Program-made: the position numbers and the translations under genes
Source: Pseudomonas sp. MM223
Lineage (GTDB): Bacteria; Pseudomonadota; Gammaproteobacteria; Pseudomonadales; Pseudomonadaceae
Assembly (NCBI GenBank): GCA_947090765.1
Contig: OX352322.1
Span: 477,501 to 541,500 of the forward strand
DNA: 64,000 bases
Reading direction: 5' to 3'
In this document: positions 36,331 through 45,453 of the stretch, piece after piece
Layout: each line of letters begins with the position of its first letter
Numbering within the stretch: position 1 is the first letter of the stretch
Notes under the pieces: generated by a model
What the model was told of the DNA's origin: nothing
The model's input: the letters and a program-made list of their open reading frames with translations, nothing else
Database searches by the model: none

Positions 36331-36435
36331 CCTCGCAGAGCAAGACAGCATTGAGCGCCGAAGGCGCGAATACGCGAGAGTGAAATTAGATAGCCGACTT
36401 GTCGGTTAGCTAACTTCACCTGTCTTGCCCTGAAT
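36331..36435 (-). other. IncP/RP4-type origin of transfer (oriT)
   Basis: Compared from memory with RP4 oriT, the blocks CCTCGCAGAGCA, TTGAGC-CCG, GCGAATA, the AGTGAA start of the inverted repeat, and TTCACCTGTCTTGCCC after it occur in the same order and close spacing. Inverted-repeat arms are 36380-36398 and 36401-36419 (16 of 19 pairs). The expected nick, by analogy with TATCCTG/CCC in RP4, is between 36427 and 36428 (TGTCTTG/CCC). It lies in a 302-base gap between traK and traJ. Confidence 0.88.
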
Positions 36436-36588
36436 ATTCGTGTTGCTGGCATGAAAGTCAGCAGTGATCTCGAGTAAACAATAGCGTTGCTACAGCGTTC
36501 AGTTATGGCTGATCGCTGAAATAACGACAGTGATCGGATATTGAACGCTAGGGCAACGATTGTTCGGCACAGCAACGGTTCGGGATAT

Positions 36589-36831
36589 TTATTGGTCACC
36601 GCAGTGCACGGGTAGCAACCTCTTGGCGTAGCGACGAAACGCTTGATAGCCAAAGTCGATAGATCCCTCATCATGCAAAGTCGTCCATATCCCTAACAAA
36701 GACCAACCACCTTGAATCGCTTGCAGAATGTCCTCACGTAGCAGGATGAACTTGGCTAGGTTTTTAGCCGGGCTTGAGGGCGGATAGGTTGCAGCTACTC
36801 GTTCCGCGATCCGTACAGTAAGTGGCTTCAT
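36589..36831 (-). CDS. traK: TraK-family oriT-binding protein
   Basis: An 80-residue basic protein resembling the N-terminal core of TraK, which wraps DNA next to oriT. Seen: NLAKFILLREDILQAIQGGWSLLGIWTTLHDEGSIDFGYQAFRRYAKRL, the family pattern of a helix-turn-helix followed by 'IW..L...G.I.F.Y..F'. AGGAG lies 7 bases before the ATG, 17 bases after the previous gene. Unlike RP4, it points toward oriT rather than away from it. Confidence 0.8.
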   Translation of the reverse strand: MKPLTVRIAERVAATYPPSSPAKNLAKFILLREDILQAIQGGWSLLGIWTTLHDEGSIDFGYQAFRRYAKRLLPVHCGDQ

Positions 36832-36848
36832 TTCAATCTCCTGGACGA

Positions 36849-37743
36849 CTATGTCTCAGAGCTATGGTCTGGCCCTTCAATTGTCAAAATTCGAACTGGT
36901 GATAAGCCAGAGCTAGACCTGTTTATCTTCAACTTCTTTAAATATTCCTTTCCTACGGTAGACCGACTTTCGTTCTTGACAGTTGAGGGGCTTTCTTTCG
37001 GACTTGCTGTCGGGGTGCTGGGAGGCGCGTTATCGGCACTCGCTGGCTCCCATGCGGATGATTGGTCCTTGAAGTTGTAACTGCCATCTCGGTATCGCTT
37101 GATCACTCCGTGGAACCACCTGATCGCTGTTGTTTTGATCGATCCTGCTTTGATGGCAGCTGACGAGCTCGTTCAGCATCCGCTGCTGGTCAACGGGTGC
37201 AACCTGCTCCAGCGCCTTGAAAATCTGGCTCCTGGTCTCTGCGGAGACCAATGCCGACAACCGCAGCGGAGGATCCCCGGCCACTGGGGCTGAGTCGAGC
37301 GACGTAGTAGTTTTTTTATTTTTTGGTCTTATTGTTTGTTTAGTATTTATATGTACTTGTTTGTCCGGGTTCGGCTTGTCCGTCTTCGGCTTATCCATGT
37401 TTGGATTTTCACGATATGGTGCAGAGTCGGCCCTCTCAGACGGTTCGTCAGAGATATGCCACACCGTTTTTGCGAATCGACCTCGGGAGTCATGGGTGCG
37501 CTCAATGCTCAAATAGCCAGCGGTCTCAAGTTCATGCAGTCCGCTCCTGGTTGCGGCTGCACCAGTGCCATTTTTCTTGGATAGCGACTCCATTGTCAGA
37601 TATGGATAGCCTGGGGGTAGGGACAGCAATTTCACCAATAGTCCTAACGATTTCCAGCTCAGGTTTTGGTCGCTTATTACATCATTAGGGATAATTGTGA
37701 AATGGCTGGAAACCTTCCTTTTGACAATTAGGGATATAGACAT
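36849..37743 (-). pseudogene. Replication-type helix-turn-helix protein, frameshifted
   Basis: N-terminal part (FTIIPNDVISDQNLSWKSLGLLVKLLSLPPGYPYLTMESLSKKNG) is the HTH domain found in plasmid/ICE replication or DnaD-like proteins; a Pro/Lys-rich linker follows (NMDKPKTDKPNPDKQ). The conserved C-terminal part SAAIKAGSIKTTAIRWFHGVIKRYRDGSYNF is in another frame; the two join at about 37150-37165 by a one-base change. Repaired length is about 296 residues. It begins 5 bases after the AlpA-like gene and ends 17 bases before traK, so all belong to one operon. Role in element replication is inference. Confidence 0.78.
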
Positions 37744-37748
37744 CTTCG

Positions 37749-37967
37749 TCAGCCCTGCTCAAGTACCTTGGCTACATCTGCTGTCCGGAAATATACCCTC
37801 CGGCCGATCCGAACCTTGCAAGGAAGAAATTTTCTGGATACCTCGTTATCCCCGCTCAGGCTGATTCTCAAACCATCTTTGCTTCTGTGCAATACCTCGG
37901 CTAGCTGGTCAATGGAAAGCAGCGGAGCGCCGTTGTATTTCTCTAAAATGGCTTGCTCGGTGTTCAT
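37749..37967 (-). CDS. AlpA/excisionase-like small DNA-binding protein
   Basis: A 72-residue protein with a MerR-like winged helix: PLLSIDQLAEVLHRSKDGLRISLSG then KVRIGRRVYFRTADVAKVLEQG, the usual ending where the target of the second helix is met. GGAG lies 7 bases before the ATG. Small proteins of this type near an integrase act as excision factors or activators. It heads the operon with the replication-type protein and traK. Confidence 0.8.
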   Translation of the reverse strand: MNTEQAILEKYNGAPLLSIDQLAEVLHRSKDGLRISLSGDNEVSRKFLPCKVRIGRRVYFRTADVAKVLEQG

Positions 37968-38178
37968 GAGAATGCTCCAGGTTCAACGATCTAAAACAAT
38001 GTTAAAGAAGTTTCGTGGAGCTTAAAATGCTTTTGTGTAATTTGGCAAGGTTGAAATTAAATTTCCTTCGTTATCAATGCTGTATGGGCGGGAGTTTCGA
38101 TATATAGGTTATTTATTCTGTTTCTAGTTAGTTGCTTATTGTTCGGTTGTCTTGTTGCTGTTTTGGATTGGGGTGCGT

Positions 38179-38209
38179 GATGAGAATTTTAGCCGCTAAA
38201 ATTCTCATC
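38179..38209. terminator. 31-bp perfect palindrome between int and the AlpA-like gene
   Basis: GATGAGAATTTTAGC and its exact reverse complement surround a single C; TTTTT follows on the plus strand. It could be a two-way terminator after int or an operator in front of the AlpA-like gene. Its core is repeated at 35903-35919. Confidence 0.65.
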
Positions 38210-38265
38210 TTTTTGTTCGGTATACCGAAATCTCATGGCGCGCTTAAATAAGCTAGAGCTAGTGT

Positions 38266-39342
38266 TTAGCTAAACTCCTTAACGTTGCGCTTCTTGATTT
38301 TATCAATCTTTTTAACTAAATCTTCTGATCGGAGATGTGTATATCGTTTCAGCATCTGCATGGATCTGTGCCCGCTTATCGCTGAAACTTCTTGGTCAGA
38401 CAAGCCGCCTTCGACTAGCCGACTCACTGCTTCATGTCTTAAGTCGTGAAATCTAAAATCTGACAAGCCAAGCTCTTTAACCAGCAGCCCCCATATCTTG
38501 GTGAAAGCATAGGGCCGGCGTTTCCCGTCTTTGCCCGGCTCGCCAAAGAAAACCAGGTGGCAATCGTTTGGTCGTGCGGGGTTCGTCATGGCCGCCTTGA
38601 AAAGCTCTGTCGCATGTTTGCTCAGAGGTACCGTTCGCTGACTATCGTTTTTTGTATCCACGAGCTTCACTATGCGCCGTTCTAGGTCGACCATAGGCCT
38701 ACGAAGGGTACTGATTTCGGCAGAGCGCATTCCCGTCTCTAGGGCAATGCCGACGATCCAGCCAAGCATTGGGTTACTGTGTTTGTTCACTGCGGCCATC
38801 AGCCGTCTTTCCTCGTCGACAGATAGCCGACGATTTCGGCCTTCACCAGGACTCGGCTTGCGGATGTTCAGCACTGGGTTGAACGTCAGGCCCAAGCCCC
38901 ATTCCTGAATGGCTACAGTGAACAGGTGGCTCAGGAGGGCCAGCTCTAAGCGCACGGTATTATTGCTAGTGGTACCAGAGCGCCCTTTCTCGTTTAGGCG
39001 CTTGTCCCGGTAATTGGCGATAATTTCAGCAGAGAGAGCCGCAAGTGAATACTTACCTAAGTGCTCGGTGAGCTTCTTGGCTTTCGAGGTCTCGCCGCGT
39101 TGGGTGGTAGGCTTCTTGGTGGGGGTGATGTCTTTGAGGTAGCGCTTAAGCGCTGCTTCGAGCGTCATGCGCTCAGAGCCGCTGCGCTGTATATACACAC
39201 CGCGCACCATCTCGTCTTCGGTGCGTCGTGACCAATCCTCGGCGTCGCGTTTGGTGCGGAAGGTTTTGGCGTTGGTCGGCCATCCGGTCTTACGGATAAC
39301 GGCCTTCCAGGTGCCGGCAGGGGTTTTGACGATTGTAGCCAT
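38266..39342 (-). CDS. int: Tyrosine-recombinase integrase of the island
   Basis: A 358-residue site-specific recombinase. The ATG at 39342 has GGAG 8 bases upstream; the longer frame has none. An N-terminal arm-binding domain (TPAGTWKAVIRKTGWPTNAKTFRTKRDAEDW) is followed by a SAM-like core and the catalytic domain with Arg in ETGMRSAEI, Lys in DTKNDSQR, HDLRHE, SGHRS and the tyrosine in KRYTHLR. All catalytic residues are present. It lies 127 bp from the tRNA, the normal place for an integrase acting on a tRNA 3' end. Confidence 0.95.
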   Translation of the reverse strand: MATIVKTPAGTWKAVIRKTGWPTNAKTFRTKRDAEDWSRRTEDEMVRGVYIQRSGSERMTLEAALKRYLKDITPTKKPTTQRGETSKAKKLTEHLGKYSLAALSAEIIANYRDKRLNEKGRSGTTSNNTVRLELALLSHLFTVAIQEWGLGLTFNPVLNIRKPSPGEGRNRRLSVDEERRLMAAVNKHSNPMLGWIVGIALETGMRSAEISTLRRPMVDLERRIVKLVDTKNDSQRTVPLSKHATELFKAAMTNPARPNDCHLVFFGEPGKDGKRRPYAFTKIWGLLVKELGLSDFRFHDLRHEAVSRLVEGGLSDQEVSAISGHRSMQMLKRYTHLRSEDLVKKIDKIKKRNVKEFS

Positions 39343-39440
39343 CTGAAGGACTCCAAAGGCGTGCAAGCGAAGCCGCACTGTACCTAATTTGTACCTTTAG
39401 ACCATAGGACTGTAGCTCAGGTGGTTCCGCCAAAAACACG

Positions 39441-39463
39441 AAAGCCGCGCAATGCGCGGCTTT
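39441..39463 (-). terminator. Island-borne replacement tRNA terminator
   Basis: AAAGCCGCGC-AAT-GCGCGGCTTT, 5 bases past the CCA of the tRNA, is a hairpin closely like the one now at 21643-21672. It lies outside the 46-bp repeat, so the element brought it. Confidence 0.82.
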
Positions 39464-39468
39464 GAGAT

Positions 39469-39514
39469 TGGTGGGCCCACACGGACTCGAACCGTGGACC
39501 AAAGGATTATGAGT
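39469..39514. repeat. attR, 46-bp repeat within the intact tRNA
   Basis: Identical to attL at 21678-21723; it rebuilds the 3' half of the tRNA from anticodon loop to CCA. Confidence 0.95.
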
Positions 39515-39545
39515 CCTCTGCTCTAACCAACTGAGCTATAGGCCC
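39469..39545 (-). tRNA. tRNA with CAU anticodon, likely Ile2 (lysidine) type
   Basis: Minus strand: acceptor GGGCCTA pairs with TGGGCCC, CCA is encoded, D-arm AGCTCAGTTGGTTAGAGC, anticodon arm GAGGA-CTCATAA-TCCTT, T-arm with GGTTCGAGTCC. The anticodon is CAU. The stretch ACTCATAATC-CTTTGGTC is like the minor isoleucine tRNA (ileX) whose C34 becomes lysidine, more than elongator Met, though it is often labelled tRNA-Met. Serves as the island integration site. Confidence 0.9.
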
Positions 39546-39561
39546 TCAGTAAGTGGCCGGA

Positions 39562-42500
39562 TTATAACGAGGGTTTCGCACCTGTGCCATCTGAAAGATC
39601 CGATAGTGCTATGCGAAGAAACGCAGCCGCGAACTCCTCTGGCGGCAGCGGCAGGCTAACGATGTAGCCCTGGATCTGTTCGCAGCCCTCGGCCGCCAGG
39701 AAGCGCTGCTGGGCCTGGTTCTCCACGCCTTCGGCAATGATGCTCAGTTGCATGCTGCGGCCCAGGGCAATGATCGCGCGAGCGATGGCGGCGTCGTGCG
39801 GGTCGTCGGGCAGGCCGCGGATGAACGATTTGTCGATCTTCAGAATGTCCAGCGGCAGGCGCTTGAGATAGCTCAGCGATGAATAGCCGGTACCAAAGTC
39901 GTCGATGGCCAGTTGCACGCCCAGTTTTTTCAACTGGTACAACACGGCCAAGGCTTCTTCAGCCTGGCTCATGATGAAGTTTTCGGTGATCTCCAACTGC
40001 AGGTCACCCGCCTTGAGCTGGTAGTGCTTGAGCAGTTGTTCGATGCGCCGGGCCAGGTGCGGCTGGCGTAGCTGGGCGCCGGCGAGGTTGATCGACAGTG
40101 GGCCGAAGGGTTCGTAGTGCTGCTTCCAGACCTGCATCTGCCGGCAGGCCTGCTCCAGTACCCAGTCGCCAAGCTGGAGGATGGTGCCGTTCTCTTCAGC
40201 CAGGTGGATAAAGTGCTCCGGCGGTACTTCACCAAAGGTCGGGTGGCTCCAGCGGATCAGCGCCTCGGCGCCGACCAGGTTCTGGGTCTTGAGGCTGAGC
40301 TTGGGCTGGAAGCACAGGCTCATTTCGTTGCGTTCGACGGCACGGCGCAGCTCGTGCTCCAGGGCGATGCGCTCGCTGGCCTGGGCGGTGAGGTCGCGGG
40401 TGTAGGCTTCGACGCGGTTGCGGCCTTTGGCCTTGGAGCGGTACATGGCTGCGTCGGCGTTGCGGATCAGCGTGGCCACGTCGGTGCCGTCCTGTGGATA
40501 CAGGCTGATGCCGATGCTTGCACTGGTGAAGAACTCGTGCTCGCCGGCCTGGAACGGTGCGACGAAGCAGGCCAGCAGCTTGTTGGCGATGGTACTGGCG
40601 TCACTGGGCTTGTGCAGGCCGGGCAGCAGGATGATGAACTCGTCGCCGCCCAGGCGGGCCACGGTGTCGACGTCGCGCACTTGCTCCTTCAGGCGCTGGG
40701 CGATGCCCTTGAGCAGCAGGTCGCCGACAGGGTGGCCGAGGCTGTCGTTGATGTGCTTGAAGCGGTCGAGGTCGAGGAACAGCACCGCGCCCTGGCGGTT
40801 GGACACCTGCGCGCAGGTGAGTACGGCTTGCAGGCGGTTTTCGAACAAGGCGCGGTTGGGCAGGCCGGTCAGCGGGTCGTGGTGGGCCTGGTAGTCGAGC
40901 TTGGCCTGGGCGTGCTTGAGGCTGGAAATGTCGGCGAACACGGCAACGAAGTGGGTGATCTCGCGTTCGTTGTTGCGCACGGCGCTGATGGTCAGCCAGC
41001 CGGGGTACAGTTCGCCGTTCTTGCGCTTGTTGTAGATCTCGCCTTGCCAGTGGCCCTCGGCAGTAAGCTGGTGCCACATGGCGGCATAGAAAGCGCTGTC
41101 GTGCTGGCCTGAGGCAAGCAGGCGCGGGGTTTGGCCGAGGGCTTCAATCTCGCTGTAGCCGGTGATTTCGCTGAAGGCGCGGTTGACGGCACTGATGCGC
41201 TGGTCGATGTCGGTGATCAACACGCCTTCGGCGGTGTTCTCGAACACGGTGGCTGCCAGTTGCAGTTTTTCTTGCATCAGGTGGCGTTCGGTGATGTCGC
41301 GGGCGATGGTCAGCATACAGTCGACGCCGGCAATCGGCAGGGGCCTGGCAGACAGCTCGCACAGGCGGATCTGCCCGTCGCTGCGGCGGATGTGGCAGGT
41401 GAAGTCTCGCACGAAGCCGTCGCGGTTGAGCTGGTCGACCATGCGTTTACGTTCGTTGAGGTCGACCCAGATACCCAGGTCAAGCGAGGTCTGGTCGATG
41501 GTCGGGTTAAGGTCATAGCCGGTCAGGCGGCAGAAGCCTTCGTTAACCTCAAGTAGCAAACCGTCGCTCTGGCGCGACAACAGCAGGCCGTCGGGCGATG
41601 CGTGGAAGGCCTTGGCGAATTTCTCTTCCGAAGTTTGCAGTTGCCCTTGGGTTTCTTTGAGTTGGCTGATGTCGCGCACTGCCACCACCAGCGCCGGGAT
41701 GCCGTCGAGCTCAAAGGTTTCGGCCGAGGTCAGGCCGGTGAACAGTTGGCCGTTGCTGCGGCGGAAGCTCATTTCCAGGTTGCGGATGCCGCCCTGGTGC
41801 AGGCGCTCAAGTAGCGGGGGACCGGAGCCCTCGACACCCCAGAGGTGCAGATCGGTGGCGCTGCGGCCGAGTACCTGTCCCGCGGTCAGGCCGATCTGTT
41901 CTTCGAACGCTTCGTTCACCTCCAGCAGGCAGCCGTCGCTGTGGCGGGCAATCAGCAGAATGTCGGGGCACTGCTGGAACACCGAGGCAAACTTTTGCTC
42001 GGAGAGGCGCAGGGCGTCCTCGGTGCGTTTGGTTTCGCTGATGTCGATCATCAGCCCGCGCATCACCGGCTGGTGCCCGTGCTCGATCATGCTGACGATA
42101 TTGCGTACCCACAGTGGCTGGCCATCGGCCCGGATCACCCGGTAGTCCAGGCTGTGGTCGCGCCCGGCTGCGGTTTCGCTGTCGCAGTAGGCTTGGGCCC
42201 AGAGGGCGTCATCCGGGTGCAGGATGCTGCGCCAGAAGCCCGGCTTGAGCCAGTTGCTCAGCGGGTAGCCAAGCAAGTCTTCGGCATGCGGTGAGACATA
42301 GCTGTAGGTGAAATCGTTGGCATCGGCTTCCCAGGCGATGGCTGACAGGCTCTCGACCAGGCCGCGGTAGTGGTACTCGCTGCTGCGCAGTTCCTGCTCC
42401 AGGGCGATGCGCCGGGAAATCTCCGAACTGAGCCGGCGGTTGATACGGATGACCACGGCCAGAATGGCCATCAGCAACAGCACCGTTGGCAGGCCATACA

Positions 42501-43305
42501 CCAGCAGGTCGGACCAGAACATCCGTTGGTCGACCACATTGCCCACCCAGCGCTGCTGGATCTGGCTGACTTCGCCGCTGCTCATGTCGGCCATGACTTT
42601 GTCCAAAATGCCCACCAGCACTTTGTTGTCGCGTGGAGCAGCCATGGCCAGCTGGTAGCGGTAGGGGGTTTCACCACTGACGTAGAGGCCGTCGAGCTTG
42701 AGCTGGCGCAGGCTCCAGATGCTTGAGGCCAGGTCGCCGACCACCGCGTCCACTTGATCGGTGGCCAAGGCCTGCAGTGTGGAGCTTACGTTGGGCATCG
42801 CCACCAGGTTGAGGTCGGGATGATGGGTACGCAGCAGTTCGTGCGGGGCGTAGTTTTCGACCACGGCAATCTTCAGGCCGTACAGGTCCTCCAGTTTGCG
42901 TGGTTGTGCGCCGCCTTTGTGGGCGAGTATGACAATCGGGAAGTCGAGGTACGGGCGGGTGAAGGCCAGGTAGCCCTGGCGTTCGGGGGTGGACATGATG
43001 CCGGGCAGCAGGTCGATGCGGTTTTCCCGCGCCTGCGCCAATACCTCGGTCCAGCTGCTGGGCTCGACCGGTTTGAGCGTCACGCCCAAGCGTTGCTGGA
43101 TCGCGGCGATGTAATCGGCGGCCAATCCCTGGTACCGGCCCTCCTGGTCGCGAAACTCGAACGGTGGCCAAGAGGCGTCTACGCCCAGGCTCAGCTGCGG
43201 GTGGGCAGCCAACCAGGCTTTCTCCTCGTCTGTCAGGGTCAGGGCGCCGGCCGTCGTGTTCCACAAAATCAGGAGCAGCAGCAGAATGGCCGGCATGAGC
43301 GGCAT
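39562..43305 (-). CDS. Periplasmic-sensor, multi-PAS, GGDEF-EAL protein
   Basis: A 1247-residue inner-membrane c-di-GMP protein. From the ATG at 43305: a signal/anchor helix (MPAILLLLLILWNTTAGAL), a periplasmic solute-binding-protein-like domain (about 25-255; LSLGVDASWPPFEFRDQEG, DLLPGIMSTPERQGYLAFTRPY), a membrane helix (LLVYGLPTVLLLMAILAVVI), four PAS/PAC units, a GGDEF domain (RLGGDEFIILLPG) and an EAL domain (EALIRWSHP, DDFGTGYSSLSYLKRL). The second PAS to GGDEF linkers have the usual PAC signature. Both catalytic motifs are intact. The ligand may be an amino acid. It is the first core gene after the tRNA. Confidence 0.93.
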   Translation of the reverse strand: MPLMPAILLLLLILWNTTAGALTLTDEEKAWLAAHPQLSLGVDASWPPFEFRDQEGRYQGLAADYIAAIQQRLGVTLKPVEPSSWTEVLAQARENRIDLLPGIMSTPERQGYLAFTRPYLDFPIVILAHKGGAQPRKLEDLYGLKIAVVENYAPHELLRTHHPDLNLVAMPNVSSTLQALATDQVDAVVGDLASSIWSLRQLKLDGLYVSGETPYRYQLAMAAPRDNKVLVGILDKVMADMSSGEVSQIQQRWVGNVVDQRMFWSDLLVYGLPTVLLLMAILAVVIRINRRLSSEISRRIALEQELRSSEYHYRGLVESLSAIAWEADANDFTYSYVSPHAEDLLGYPLSNWLKPGFWRSILHPDDALWAQAYCDSETAAGRDHSLDYRVIRADGQPLWVRNIVSMIEHGHQPVMRGLMIDISETKRTEDALRLSEQKFASVFQQCPDILLIARHSDGCLLEVNEAFEEQIGLTAGQVLGRSATDLHLWGVEGSGPPLLERLHQGGIRNLEMSFRRSNGQLFTGLTSAETFELDGIPALVVAVRDISQLKETQGQLQTSEEKFAKAFHASPDGLLLSRQSDGLLLEVNEGFCRLTGYDLNPTIDQTSLDLGIWVDLNERKRMVDQLNRDGFVRDFTCHIRRSDGQIRLCELSARPLPIAGVDCMLTIARDITERHLMQEKLQLAATVFENTAEGVLITDIDQRISAVNRAFSEITGYSEIEALGQTPRLLASGQHDSAFYAAMWHQLTAEGHWQGEIYNKRKNGELYPGWLTISAVRNNEREITHFVAVFADISSLKHAQAKLDYQAHHDPLTGLPNRALFENRLQAVLTCAQVSNRQGAVLFLDLDRFKHINDSLGHPVGDLLLKGIAQRLKEQVRDVDTVARLGGDEFIILLPGLHKPSDASTIANKLLACFVAPFQAGEHEFFTSASIGISLYPQDGTDVATLIRNADAAMYRSKAKGRNRVEAYTRDLTAQASERIALEHELRRAVERNEMSLCFQPKLSLKTQNLVGAEALIRWSHPTFGEVPPEHFIHLAEENGTILQLGDWVLEQACRQMQVWKQHYEPFGPLSINLAGAQLRQPHLARRIEQLLKHYQLKAGDLQLEITENFIMSQAEEALAVLYQLKKLGVQLAIDDFGTGYSSLSYLKRLPLDILKIDKSFIRGLPDDPHDAAIARAIIALGRSMQLSIIAEGVENQAQQRFLAAEGCEQIQGYIVSLPLPPEEFAAAFLRIALSDLSDGTGAKPSL

Positions 43306-43380
43306 AGCGGCCTCGCATTTTTGGGGTCTGACGTCGAGTGTAGACGGGCATTGCGCAAGCGTGGGGTAAGCGAGATACGG

Positions 43381-43473
43381 GTAGGAGCAGCCTTGTGCTG
43401 CGAAAGGGCCGGTATGGGCGAAAGGTGTTCGGTATCCCGTATGGCCTCTTCGCAGCACAAGGCTGCTCCTACA
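43381..43473. repeat. Inverted REP pair
   Basis: gtaggagcagccttgtgctg at the left and its mirror at 43454-43473, between the rpoD terminator and the sensor gene. Confidence 0.85.
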
Positions 43474-43505
43474 GGGACCGCGAGCGTTTCAAAAAGCAGA
43501 AAAGA

Positions 43506-43532
43506 AAAACCCCGGCCTGGGCCGGGGTTTTG
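43506..43532 (-). terminator. rpoD terminator
   Basis: On the minus strand AAAACCCCGGCC-CA-GGCCGGGGTTTTT starts 3 bases after the rpoD stop; strong stem with T run. Confidence 0.92.
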
Positions 43533-43535
43533 TCA

Positions 43536-45386
<1,851 letters not shown>

Positions 45387-45453
45387 AACACCCTATCCAC
45401 TGAAGGTCTTGGCGGGCAAAAAACAAGCCGAGGATTATACCCGAGCATGGGCC

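Larger units (their letters stand above)
21678..39514. mobile_element. Decayed integrative conjugative/mobilizable element in a CAU tRNA
   Basis: Boundaries are two perfect 46-bp direct repeats (21678-21723 and 39469-39514) made of the tRNA 3' end from the encoded CCA to the anticodon loop. The integrase gene ends the element next to the intact tRNA. Inside are conjugation genes (traK, oriT, traJ, trbJ, trbK), an HTH replication-type gene, an AlpA-like gene, three insertion sequences and a PQQ-related cargo. Relaxase, coupling protein and most of the trb system are absent, so self-transfer is not expected. None of the REP pairs common in the flanking core occur inside. Confidence 0.93.

Noticed and set aside
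36273..36674. 133-codon minus-strand frame across the oriT gap
   Set aside because: It overlaps traK and traJ starts and covers the oriT inverted repeat; no motif. The region is better read as oriT.
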